From Pachypanchax playfairii (taxonomy: Eukaryota; Chordata; Actinopteri; Cyprinodontiformes; Aplocheilidae), in NCBI GenBank assembly GCA_006937955.1, contig SSNP01000094.1:1329753-1393752 (forward strand): 64,000 nucleotides of DNA, given 5' to 3'. The position numbers and the translations under genes were made by a program. The notes under the pieces were generated by a model, which saw nothing but the letters and a program-made list of their open reading frames with translations, was not told the origin of the DNA and ran no database searches. The first letter of the stretch is position 1. Every line of letters starts with the position of its first letter. Shown here piece by piece: positions 51,429 through 62,340 of this stretch.

Positions 51429-51915
51429 TTAAAGCAGAACTAAGTAAGTTTTGCTCTCGCTCTCCCCCTACTGGTCCCCTGTGAAAGCTCACTGTCGTAA
51501 CGTTCCCCCGCCGCCGCCGCAGACCCCCCCCCCCACCCCCTCCACCCCGCCGCTGTCCCCCCAACAACAACGCGCAGAGAACGCTTTTGCAAGAAGAAAG
51601 AAAAACAAAACCAAGAAAATGTCTTGACAGGTGAGTATTATTGTCATCTTTGCGCTCCTAAGGGTGGCGTTGCTAACAACGGCAAGGGCTTCATGCTCGT
51701 ATTTATGTACGTGAGTGTGAGTGCCGTAAAGCAGGTTTGTTCTCGTGAGATTAGTCGGGTCCGATCCACTGAAAGTTGCAAGTGCTGCTTTCAGGACACA
51801 GACCCCGGAGGGAGGAGAGGGACCCACGAATCACCCCGCCAAGTCCTTGTTTACCCCCACAGGGACTCTAGAAAACATTTATTGAGGTGAAAAAACTTAC
51901 TTAGTTCTGCTTTAA
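51429..51915. mobile_element. TTAA-flanked TIR element, family D
   Basis: Perfect inverted ends AAGCAGAACTAAGTAAGTTT with TTAA at 51429-51432 and 51912-51915; length 487 bp. The interior is unusually GC-rich for this window, with (CCG)n at 51509-51521 and C-runs up to 51560. The ends resemble those of family C. The two overlapping frames (about 112 and 88 residues) show no transposase motif. Confidence 0.85.
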
Positions 51916-52167
51916 CTGAGAAGACCGACACATATCATCTGTTTACTTTCTATATTTGTATACATGCTTTAAAGGGAGGATTGAACACGTCCCAGCTGAC
52001 ACCCTGTGGCAGGTTTGCCATCAATCACAATGCTGGAGACATTTTTAATACCATACTCTATATTTTGGATAACATGCTGCAAAAAGAGGGAATAAAAATG
52101 TCATACAAAAACCCTCCTGCCGCAGTGATACAATGCTAACTATTGCTCCATTAGAACATCCCTGTCC

Positions 52168-52741
52168 TTAAAGAGGCCCTTCCATTAAAAACAGTTTTTC
52201 TGAGGTTTCTGTTGAATATTTTAGCTCCACAGGTGTTCTTACCTTCATAGTGGGTGTGAAAACAGGTCAATAACTTCTCTTTCAGTTTTATCTCTCAAAC
52301 TACGCAGGTGGCAATAAAACCCGAGTTCCAACAGCCTGTATCTGTTTTGTAACAACTCCTTTGTTCATTAGTATTCAGTTGCTAGTTGAAATCACGCCTA
52401 GCATGCTGCTGGCTAAAAGCTGTTAGCATAAAGACGTAACAAACAGGAAGAGAGAACGTCTGCTGTTGCCATGCGCAGCGGGGCAGGAAACAGTATACCT
52501 TACTTTCATAGGCTAGTTTGTTAGCCAATCAGAGTCCAGCAAATTCGACTCATGAATATGAACGAGCTGCTGATGAAGCAGCCAAAGCAGCCTGACGGAA
52601 GGAATTTTGACACAGGTAGCTTGAAAGGTCTGTTAATAAGTGTTTCATAATGTTTTTTATATATAAAATGTTTCATATTTTAGGTTGATACTTAAGAAAT
52701 AACCACAAAGTCCTGAAATTTGCATGAAATGGCCTCTTTAA
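52168..52741 (-). mobile_element. TTAA-flanked MITE, family A copy 3
   Basis: A 574 bp copy, inverted relative to the copy at 29538. It begins TTAAAGAGGCCCTTCCATTA and ends ATGGCCTCTTTAA. It retains both types of end and the conserved GTAAG block (complement at 52239-52243). Confidence 0.88.
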
Positions 52742-53802
52742 AAATTTTAAGCTGCATGACCACACACACAAACACACACTTCACTGTAGTCCAATGGCCA
52801 TCACATCTCAACATCATTTTTTAATTGTGCATTATTAATAGATCTGATTGTGTTCAGACAAAAGTCACTGGATATCATATCAGATCTTGTTTGAAAACGT
52901 CATTAAAATCAGATGAAATACAATATATAGTTTATTCATGTTGATAAATGTGTCGTTTGTTAATTTGGTTTTTAGTTGCTTTGATGGAATTTTACCAGTA
53001 AATTTAAGCTAGGTCATATTATTTGGAACAACTTTATCCCCACAACAGTTTAAAGTTAAAAAAAGACGCGATGAATTAAATCTGCTTCTGTTTTGGCGGT
53101 TTTAATACCAGCAGCATTGAGGATGGTAAGTATGCAATTTGGACATTTCCCAAAGAAGATTGTCCAGAAATGTTCCAGACCAAGGACTCACTGAAGTTAC
53201 TATATGCTGCATGGGTGCATGTAAGAATAAAAGCAGTAAATTAAGGGACATTCTTTAATGGACAGAGCATAAATAAACAGAGTAGGACTGTGAAAGATTG
53301 TAGATTAATGTGGTTTAAAGGACAATGAGATAAAGATACAGAGAAATTCAAAGACGACTCAGATTGCTGTAGATCAGAACTGACTGTGTTTACTGTGCTG
53401 TTTGTTTCCATGAGACAAATGATATCTTACAACCATCACTGTGAGTAAGGCTGTAACGTTTGTCCTGTCGTTGTATATGTGCTATGCTGTGGGATCCAAA
53501 GCCATTAGGTTGATATATTTTGTTTTGTGTGAAGTTCATTCAGCTGTCACATGAAATACCAATGAGTCACTGTAATAACATAAAACACTTCCTGAAGACT
53601 AAAAATAACATTTTGCTCGTATCTTGTCTCACAGAAACCTGCTGCAGCAGGAGGATCATGTTAGTGTTCATGAATCAGCTCCTTCTAACAAGCTAAATGT
53701 TTATTTTCCTGCAGCAACAGGTCAAAGACGAGGAGTAGCTTGTCTTAACTGACATAAGATCTTGAATGATACTAATAAAGTCTCAAATATGCATATTGCT
53801 GA

Positions 53803-54055
53803 ACAATTTTGAGGAAGTTGCATTTACTGAAAGTGACGAAACGCAGGAACGGGAATGTAAACACAGCTACAATGGCAGAAACCATGACGGAAAAGGAGAA
53901 TCAGATAAAAAAATCTGTAGTTTCTGAATGTGAAATCAATGACTCAAGAGAAGAGAAATCAGTTCTACAGGCTTCCACGTTCTACGAATCAAACACAGCC
54001 AGTCTCAGTATCATCGTGGATGCAAACAAACATTCTAAATAAACAGATTAGAGCA
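53803..54055 (+). repeat. Duplicated segment, copy 1 left part
   Basis: GCATTTACTG, ACGCAGGAACGGGAATGTAA, TCAGTTCTACAGGCTTCCAC and CAGTATCATCGTGGATGCAA recur with changes at 62112-62340 in dmac2 intron 2. The open frames across it (about 77 and 67 residues) are not conserved in the other copy and are not genes. Confidence 0.7.
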
Positions 54056-54057
54056 GA

Positions 54058-54260
54058 AGTACCAACCAACCAACCAACCAACCAACCAACCAGCCAGCCA
54101 GCCAACCAACCAACCAGCCAGCCAACCAGCTAACCAACCAACCAGCTAACCAACCAACCAACCAACCAACCAGCCAGCCAACCAGCTAACCAACCAACCA
54201 GCTAACCAACCAACCAACCAACCAACCAACCAACCAACCAGAAAAACCAACCAATCACTC
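54058..54260 (+). repeat. (CCAA)n tetranucleotide array with CCAG and CTAA variants
   Basis: About 200 bases of CCAA units with interspersed CCAG and CTAA blocks, passing into CACTCAATCAATCAAA at the right. It abuts the 3' end of the minus-strand LINE at 54262. Confidence 0.95.
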
Positions 54261-54261
54261 A

Positions 54262-54905
54262 ATCAATCAAATTTTATTTATAAAAGCGCTTTACAACAAC
54301 TGTAGGTTGCCCAAAGCGCTGAACAGCAAAAAGAAATCAAGTTAAAAAGTGAGAGATACATAGAAGCATTCAAATCCACAAAAAAAAACTAAAAACAGTT
54401 TTCCAGTGACACAACACTCAACACTGGACAGCTAATTTAAACAAGCAGTGTTTCAATCTGTCCTTAAACAAGGAGAGACTTGTGATGGAACGTAGCTCAA
54501 ATGACACAGAGTTCCAGAGCTTTGGTCCAACCACTGCAAAGACATGATCACCCCATTGTTTATATCTGGATCGTGGGACCACCAGCAGGTGTTGGTCAGC
54601 AGAATGTAAAGCTCTGCAGGGCAGGTATGGTGTGGGCATATTGCACAGATATGATGTTGCCATGAACATAACAGAAAACAAACAGCAGTATTTTATATTG
54701 GATTCTGTAGTCAATGGGCAGCCAGTGTAGAAAGTACAGAACAGGAGTGATGTGGTCACGTTTACGGTTGCTGGTGAGGAACCGGGTCGCCACATATTGT
54801 ACAAGTTGAGGATAGCGCAGGGAAGTTTGGTTCAAACCAATATAAAGGGCATTACAGTAATGCAAACGTGAGCTGATGAAAGCAGGAACTGCTTTTTCCA
54901 AGTCA
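54262..54905 (-). mobile_element. LINE 3' end (L2-like), ORF C-terminus and 3' UTR
   Basis: The minus strand encodes SSRLHYCNALYIGLNQTSLR and HITPVLYFLHWLPIDYRIQY, then in another frame RALHSADQHLLVVPRSRYKQ and VVGPKLWNSVSFELRSITSL. This is the typical C-terminal region of an abundant fish LINE. A frameshift separates the two parts. The 3' end at 54262-54320 has TTTATAAATAAAATTTGATT (complement) next to a (TTGA)n tail. A 5'-truncated, dead copy. Confidence 0.85.
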
Positions 54906-54924
54906 CTAGGGGTGAGAAATTAAA

Positions 54925-55150
54925 TACATTAATGAAGCAGTGTTGCTACAGCCAGTTGGTATACAGCATTTCGCAATTTTGTCAATGAAAACAGGAGCTT
55001 ACAAATTCTTATCAATGTCCGTGTAAGAAATAAACATAGAGCTTCAATCTTTTTGTCAATTCCAGTTTTATTAGCTTCAAAATTTAGACTCACCTGAAGC
55101 TCCTAAAAACATTCATACATGCCTTATAAGTAAAAAATAACACAAATTCT
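54925..55150 (+). repeat. Duplicated segment, copy 1 right part
   Basis: AATGAAGCAGTGTTGCTACA, TCAATGAAAACAGGAGCT and ACTCACCTGAAGCTCCTAAA recur at 62824-62856 and 63466-63605, where a LINE end has been inserted between the halves. Confidence 0.65.
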
Positions 55151-55699
55151 CACCATGTTTCATTAAACAAAGTTATAAGGCTAATGATCTGTGAAATAGA
55201 TTGTGTTTATTATGGAGTAATACACATTAAAATCTATGAAAGAATTACCCAGAGAACATTTTTGATTTTTGATGGAGATCATTGATGGCTCTTATTGTGC
55301 TTTACAAACAGAACTACTTCATTCTAGTGTTCTTTGAGATTATCTGAAATTTATTTTTTTTTCAAGAAAGAAGGATAATCTTCAACCAAATTCTCTGACT
55401 TGTGTATTCTAGGAAATGACTCAGTTGCTGGTTTGAACATGTGTTTGGCTCAACTTCATCAGATCTTCCACTGTGAGTCTGTGAGGTCTTGTGAGGTCAT
55501 CCTCTGAGTAATCAGCTTATCCTAAAGAGCACAGGGTGCTGATTAAGGTAAGTGGTAGAATGGAAGATTTTAGAATTGTTAATAGCCTTTTGGTTGCGTA
55601 TTTAGTTTATTAATGGAGCTTTGAGATGTTCAGAGCAAAAAATGAGTATTGCATGAAACCAGAGTCTTTATGAGCTTTGAACATAAGGGATCACTTTCT

Positions 55700-56272
55700 T
55701 TAAAGAGACCATTCTATTTAAAAAGTTTTTTCTGAGGTTTCTGTTGAATATTTTAGCTCCACAGGTGTTCTTACCTTCATAGTGGGTGTGAAAACAGGTC
55801 AACAACTTCTCTTTCAGTTTTTATCTCTCAAACTACGCAGGTGACGATAAAACCCGAGTTCTCCCGAGTCCGAACGGCCTGTATCTGTTTCATCACAACT
55901 CCTTTGTTTGTTAGTATTCATCAGCTCTTGCAGTTGAAACCACACCTAGCATGCTGCTGGCTAAAAGCTGTTAGCATAAGACGTAGCAAACAGGAAGAGA
56001 CTACGCGTGCTGTTGCCATGTGCAGTGGGGCAGGAAACAGTATACCTTGCTATCATAGGCTAGTTTGTTAGCAAATCTGAGCCCAGCAAATTCGAATAAT
56101 GAATATGAATGAGTTGCAGCCTGAAGCCTGATGAATCTTGACGTAGACAGATTGAAAGATCTGTTAATCAGTGTTTCCTAAAGTTTTTTAGATATAAAAT
56201 GTTTCAAATTACAGGTTAATGCTTAAGAAATAACCACAAAGTCCTGAAATTTGTGTGAAATGACCTCTTTAA
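55700..56272 (-). mobile_element. TTAA-flanked MITE, family A copy 4
   Basis: A 573 bp copy with TTAA at both ends, in the same orientation as copy 3. Internal blocks GCTAGTTTGTTAGC, TGTTGCCATG and CTAGCATGCTGCTGGC are shared. The complement of the conserved GTAAG lies at 55770-55774. Confidence 0.87.
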
Positions 56273-57064
56273 CTACAGTATATCGCTGATAAACATCAAG
56301 TCTCAGTTTTAAGATTAGATGTTTTTGCTGCTTCTTATAAGTTTTTAATGAGTCTGCACCACTATTTCTGGTTCTAAAGCCGTGTTGGTCTCTTTCTATC
56401 CAGCTGTCTATATATATTTTTTTAATTCTGCATATATACATGTGTTTAAATTTACAGTCTGTCTTTTTACTGTTTAAATGCATGTTGCATTTTATTTCTG
56501 ATGATAAGTGATTGGATTTAGCCCTTTATTAGACACTGGTAGCAATGGGCAGACGTCAACTTTGACATTCTGACCTGTCTGCTGCTAAACAGCCTCATGA
56601 ACAGCAAACTGCCACGCACAATGACACACAAGTGTATGAATGGCAGAAAATGGATGCACAGCCATTTTAATGCAAATGTTAGAGCTGAAGTTTACTGTAA
56701 GAATCCTTTACTTGATGATACAAGCACCGTGTTTGAAATGAATGATGTTCAGGACCTGTTGCCTTGTGAAAACTCACGATGGCAGCCATGTTTCAAGATG
56801 ACAGACATGAAATCTGACATAGCTTGATTGAGTTGCTTGATTTTGATAATATTAAAGTCAAAATAGGTTTTTATTCATGCAGAATTTATTTCTGCAAAAC
56901 AAAAGAAAATTGATTATTTCCTGACACAGTAACAAACTGTTTCACAAAATGGGATTATTATGTATTATACATGATGCTTTGGAAGTGAAATTTGTAATAC
57001 TGTAATCTCCAGAAGGCTCGTTATACGTGGTTAATGATGCCTTCATTCAAACAATTTCAAGTCA

Positions 57065-58260
57065 GTGACACTTCATTAATCCCCAAGAGGAAATTAGATC
57101 TTCTAGTAATGTATTTTTTTTCCTTAGAGAGTCATAATAGATGTTATGGATGAGGGCAGGAAGGACCTTAAGAAGTGTGTTGCTACAAATCTGAAGAAGC
57201 TTCTGACTGAAAACATTAAATTGCAATTATACTGTGGCATAAAAAGGAAGCTCAAGGTTTTCCATGAAGTCCAGTCTGCTCTGTCTCTTCCTAAAAACAG
57301 CATCACAGTTGTGTCTCCAGTTCAGTCTGTTGTCCAGGTGAACACCAAGTATTTATACTCCTCCACCAGCTCCACTTCTTCTCCCATGATGGAAATGGGT
57401 GTTGGCATGTTGCTGCTCTTCCTAAAATCCACAATCATCTCCTTTATCTTGTTCACATTCAAGGTGAGATGATTGTTCAAACACCAGGACACAAAGTGGT
57501 CCACCAGGTCTCTGTACTCGGTCTCTTGTCCATCTCTGATCCAACCAACAACTGTAAAGTCATCAGAGTATTTCTGCAGATGGCAGGACTCTGATCTGGA
57601 CTGAAAGTCTGAAGTGTACAGTGTGAAAAGGAATGGTGAGAGTACAGTCCCCTGTGGTGCTCCTAGGCTGCTGATCACCTGGTCAGACACAACTCTTCAG
57701 TCTCACAAACTGTGGTCTGTTTGTGAGGTAGTCCTTTATCCAGGTGATTGTGGAGGCATCCATCTGTGTCTTCTGGAGTTTTTTGACACAATAGCGCAGG
57801 TTGAATTGTGTTAATTACACTGGAGAACTCAAAGAACATGATCCTCACAGTGCTGCCTGCTTTGTCCAGATGACAGTGGGTTTGTTGAAGCAGGTGTATA
57901 ATGGTGTCTTCCCCTCCAACTCCACGGTGATAAACAAACTGCAGTGGGTCTTGAAACATGTTTGTTTGCTTATTTAGGTGAATCAACATGAGTCTCTCCA
58001 GGACTTTCATGATGTGGGATGTTAGGGCAACAGACCTGTAGTTTTTAGGGGCCAATGGATGAGATGTCTTTGGTACTGGAACAAGGCAGGATGTTTTCCT
58101 TAGAACTGGTACCTTCTTCTGGGTGAAGCTAAGGTTTAAGAAATGCAGCAGAATCCCACATAACTGATCTGCACAACCCTTTAGGACTCTGGGACTAACA
58201 TCGGGACCAGCTGCCTTGTTCCTGTTCAGTCTCTCCAGCTGCTTCTTCACCTGACTGCTA
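57065..58260 (-). mobile_element. LINE reverse transcriptase, 5'-truncated copy (CR1/L2/Rex-like)
   Basis: The minus strand encodes, from right to left, LERLNRNKAAGPDVSPRVLK (the RT entry motif), NYRSVALTSHIMKVLERLML, FEFSSVINTIQP, then in a second frame APQGTVLSPFLFTLYTSDF, YSDDFTVVGWI at about 57543-57575, and NHLTLNVNKIKEMIVDFRKS. A third frame near 57130-57200 gives FLRSFLPSSI, close to the usual C-terminal end. The 3' tail around 57065-57105 reads TTCCTCTTGGGGATTAATGA on the minus strand. Frameshifts and altered catalytic residues mark it as dead. Confidence 0.85.
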
Positions 58261-60285
58261 GAAACAGAGAAGTTGCCCTTTTAGGTCACTAGAAAGCCCA
58301 AGTTTATTATTTGAGAAGCACTTGATCGTTCTAGTTGTGATTTTGTTGTCCACACAGAAGTTTGGAAAGTCAATCACACACTCAGTTATGGCATCAATTA
58401 TATTTTTGTCTATGTATAGATTTTTTAAATTTGATTTTATCTATTTATAGAATCAAAACATCATTTTCCTGTAATGATACATGACTATAATATTGCATAA
58501 TATAAAATTTGTAAATAATCTATTTTGCCCTCGTGGTCTTATTCCTCATGAGCGCCGTCTTTTGTTTGCTTCCAGCCATTAAAACAATATGTCAAGACTA
58601 CAAACAACATGTTTGAAGTGTCACTGTTGTGATGGCAGATAGTATTCATGACCCTAATAGAGAAATACAAAGCAAAACAGACATTTTAGTTAAACAGCAG
58701 CTTACAAAGTACTTTTGGCACATCAGTATCTCTTGCAGCTGCTGTGTAGAAAAAAACAAAGCAAAACAAAACAAAAAAACTCCATTAATTCTCTGTACAT
58801 TATTAATTTACTGCCATGTTAGCTGACACTTTAAAACTTTGTCTGGATAAATGGGATTAGCAGTACAGTAATTATGTACATTTGCCTTTGCTTCACAGTG
58901 AGATAGAGAAAACACATTTTGTATGTGATTCCTCCAGGTATTGAGTATTACATTAAATGTGCGCTAACACAATAAAAGTAATGGTGTTATTATCAAAAGG
59001 AAATGTTTGCATGTTCAAAGTATTTGGAAAAGAAAGCAGTTACTGTTATTTTTGGTATGAATTCTAAGTGGAAAACCAAATCTAACCTTTTTTTTTGTTT
59101 GTTTTGTTTTGTGCTCTGTACATCTCCACAGGTGCTGGAAATGCTCCTGCAGAGATGTGCACCCATAATGAAGTGACTTTCTAACCACAGCCTTTGACTG
59201 GATTTGCATCTCTCCCTGCATTTGTGCAACTATAGGTTTGGATTTTGCTGTCTGATTGTTTAACATCTCAATAAGATCTGAGTGAATGTCCATGAATTTC
59301 CACATCAGCATTTTGTGAGTCAGTAAAGCCTTTTTTTCTAATGACATGCTCTACTCAGTTTATGCTATTTTTGGCATAATGTGCCATTTCGAGTGCCATC
59401 TTTATATATAAGGATGCCGGGATGCTGGGGTATTGTTGGACAAGTTATTCATCACCATGGGGATTAATTCTGTCAAAAGAAATTACAACAAATGAGTGGA
59501 AATGAGAGATAACAAAACAAACGTTATGTGTTTTATGTGCTTTTGTGCAAGACAGTACACAGTGTGTAGATATGTCTGTGTTAGTGAGATAAGAAATGCC
59601 ACACATAGATCAGAAGTGGTGTGCATATTTTAATTGCGTTAGATCTGTATGTGTGTAGCAAATTATATACTGTAAGTATATGAAGCTACAGAAAAACAAT
59701 GTAGAAGAATATTTTATATATATTTGACTGTTTTAATGAGATGCAAACTGATAAGAACCAAAATAAATCATCAGCATTTTTGTGAAACCCTTTTTACAGA
59801 AGATCAACAGTAATACATGACTGTATGTATTGAATGACACTAAACTGGACATTATAAATGGTTGATGCAACAATAAAACATTTTAACTGAGAAATACAAA
59901 CTTTTTCATTTCTTATGACTGACCAGCAGGGAAAACAAATATAATACATAAAAATATAATTTTTTTAACCATAACATTTTAATACTAAAAAGCACTTGTT
60001 AAGCTCAGACGTCCACCAAACACCTCAGTTCCACCTTGTTGTGATTTACACCAAAACTATCAGTCGTATCTACATTATCAGATTCATTTATCATAAAAAC
60101 ACCTTTAGTTATTAGATTGACATTGACCTCATTATTAGTTCAGTAGTTATTGAGGAAAATAACTGTTTTAGTCATAGGGATTTTCTTTTGGATTTCCTTG
60201 CTTTCCTGTATTTTATTACCATTTATTGTGGAGTTACATTCAGATATGTTAAAAACAGCTCTATCTCACAATTATGAAGAATCCT
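58261..60285. other. Spacer, no recognised feature
   Basis: AT-rich sequence with short fortuitous frames. The minus-strand frames at 58993-59347 show no family resemblance. Nothing could be named. Confidence 0.4.
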
Positions 60286-60485
60286 TTGAAAAATTCCTGG
60301 ATCCAGATGGTGGTCCGGATCAACCCCAAAATCTAATAATTTTTTCCTTGGATGATTTCTAACCTTTTCTGAAAATTTAATGAAAATCCATCCAGAACTT
60401 TTTGAATGATCTTACAAACAAACAAGCAAAAAAACAAAACAAAAGCACAAATGATTGCAGAAACATTACATCCTGTCGGAGGTAA
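60285..60485 (-). repeat. Inverted copy of the ACCTCC...GGATCCAG dispersed repeat
   Basis: CCTGGATCCAGATGGTGGTC, GGATCAACCCCAAAATCTAA, AATGAAAATCCATCCAGAAC and GTCGGAGGTAA are the complement of the family represented at 6990-7090. The adjacent AAACAAAC-rich run is part of it. Confidence 0.5.
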
Positions 60486-60860
60486 ATAAACAAAAGATTT
60501 GCTATATTTGTTATTTTTTTAACTACCACAGTTCATGACTCTCAAAGGGTGAAAAATTGTGATCTAAAGAACATAGGGAGTGGCTGTAGAGAATCTAATG
60601 TGCTGGTAGGCAGCAAGCAGGTAAAATCCAAAAAGCGTTTTAATAAAATGAAAACTTAAGCACAACAAGACCTGAATGAACTCTGGAACATGGTTGGATA
60701 AAACACATCATGTGATCAGGAGGATCTGACCAACAGGAGCTGACACTGGTGAGCCCATATGCTCTTAGAAAAAAGGTGAATGGCACGAATATGATTAGCA
60801 GCATCGGAAACGTGCATTCAGCGACACCTTGTGGTGACAACGAGAACAACCGAAATTACA

Positions 60861-60870
60861 GGCGGAAGTG
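60861..60870 (+). promoter_or_regulatory. ETS/GABP-type site upstream of dmac2
   Basis: GGCGGAAGTG contains the GGAA core in the extended ETS context and lies 41 bases before the proposed dmac2 start codon. GABP/NRF-2 sites of this kind are common in promoters of nuclear genes for mitochondrial proteins, and they often sit at the transcription start of TATA-less promoters. The motif is visible; its use is inferred. Confidence 0.45.
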
Positions 60871-60911
60871 GGAAGTTTGTCCTTTATGGCTTTCCGTCGA
60901 ACGGGACTGTC

Positions 60912-60929
60912 ATGTCGAACATGTTGTTG
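60912..60929 (+). CDS. dmac2: DMAC2 (distal membrane-arm assembly component 2), coding exon 1
   Basis: This short first coding exon reads MSNMLL and ends at the donor GTAAGC (60930). The start was chosen because exon 2 must be read in phase 0. None of the possible donors keeps the earlier ATG at 60886 in that phase, whereas the ATG at 60912 does so exactly. The ATG at 60912 has G at -3. Joined to exon 2 it gives a Ser/Arg-rich N-terminus without acidic residues, as expected of a mitochondrial targeting peptide. A second in-frame ATG lies at 60921. The exon is supported by splice phase and position, not by sequence similarity of its own, so confidence is moderate. Confidence 0.6.
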
Positions 60930-61811
60930 GTAAGCTAACCTTCAAATTTCTGCTCAAAACTGAAATTTATCCAGTAATTAAATGATGTCGGTCATTTTAG
61001 AAATGCTAATGTTGCCGATTTATTCTTCGCTGTCAGCCGTTGGACCTGTGATAACATGCTAATGCTAAGATTAACCTGCAGGACCTGAAAAGAGACACTT
61101 TTACCTGTTAAATATAGTTAGTAAAGATCAGGAATCTATTTAATTTATAAAGAGCCACAAAGTCCACATGTGGCCTCAGAGCCACATGTTACAGAACCCT
61201 GAAATTTGTTTAATTCTTGACATTAAGATAAAACAGTCTATACAACAAATAGCTTCCTATGAAACAAAGTAACACTGTATATTTTTAAAAGAACAAACAT
61301 CGTCTGGTATTTGAGTTAAATGTCTCTAAAAGACAGTTTTTATTTCCACAAACAGGGTTTTAAACTCCAGCCAACCAGAGTCGATATCCTGCATGTTTAA
61401 GATGTTTTTATTCTCCAACACACCTGATTGAAATGGTTTAACTCCATCATATCAACAAGTTCAGCAGAGACCTGGTAATGACCTGCTCACCTAAACCAGG
61501 TGTGTTGAAGCAAAGGAACGTGTAAAACCTGCAGGATGGTGGTCCTCAAAGGAGTTTGACACCTGTGGCTTCAGAGATCTGTCATTTAGAAGCGACAGTT
61601 TTATCACCAGAATAACTTTCTGTATGTTGTTCCAGTACTACAAACTACTTCCTGGTTTTCACCTTAGTTTGGCTCAAGTATGTTGCTAAATGTTACATGT
61701 TAGAAAGGTACATGGAGCCAGTTTAGAGGGATTGAAGAGCCTCACGTTGAGTCTTGAGTGATTTACGTTAGTCACGCTGCGTGTTCTGACATTCATCTTA
61801 TCTTTGCACAG

Positions 61812-62002
61812 TCTCTACACAGATCTTACCAGCGCTCTGCTTGCCTTCTTGTTTCTCGGCGTCAGAGTAGCTCCAGTCCAGGATCGCCCACACCTCTTCT
61901 CTCCAGGCTCCTCGCCTTCCTCACCAAACATTTCTACGATGTAGAGATGCTGTTGAACTGGAAGTCTCAGCTGAGAAGACGGCAGCTCCAGAAAAAGAAT
62001 CT
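61812..62002 (+). CDS. dmac2: DMAC2 (ATP5SL), coding exon 2
   Basis: The exon lies between an acceptor (TTTGCACAG) and the donor GTAAGA at 62003. It encodes SLHRSYQRSACLLVSRRQSS, then a Pro/Ser linker, then LLAFLTKHFYDVEMLLNWKS and a basic tail ending KKN. The FLTxxFYDVE core matches the N-terminal region of DMAC2/ATP5SL, a mitochondrial protein of the ATP5S-like leucine-rich-repeat family. DMAC2 takes part in building the distal membrane arm of complex I. The first part of the exon is rich in Arg and Ser and fits a matrix-targeting presequence. The exon is 191 bases long and ends in phase 2, which matches the next exon. The leucine-rich repeats that make up the rest of the protein lie beyond the window. 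Confidence 0.88.
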
Positions 62003-62111
62003 GTAAGACCAGCAGCAAAATAATGTTATTAATAGTAGTGTATAAGATTATCCTGTATTAGTCCACGTTCTGCCTGTTTACAACCAGCAGTAACATCAGT
62101 CATATTGTTTT

Positions 62112-62340
62112 AAGGAAGGCGCATTTACTGGAAGTGATCAAATGCAGGAACGGGAGATGTAAACAAAGTGATTTACTATGAAACCATGATAGAACATGAG
62201 TCAGATCAAGAATCTGTTGCTCACAGCTGAAATCTGTTCTACAGGCTTCAAGTTCTACTGATCAAAAACAGTTAATCTCAGTGTCATCGTGGATGTAAAC
62301 TAATGTTACGAATAAACATTCAGATCAGATCAGGAGAAAG
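62112..62340 (+). repeat. Duplicated segment, copy 2 left part (dmac2 intron 2)
   Basis: Counterpart of 53803-54055; shares GCATTTACTGGAAGTGA, TGCAGGAACGGGA, TCTGTTCTACAGGCTTC and GTGTCATCGTGGATGTAAAC. No coding capacity. Confidence 0.7.

Noticed and set aside
60886..60929. MAFRRTGLSCRTCC as the dmac2 N-terminus
   Set aside because: Its phase (2) does not join exon 2, which must enter in phase 0 to give the conserved FLTxxFYDVE sequence.
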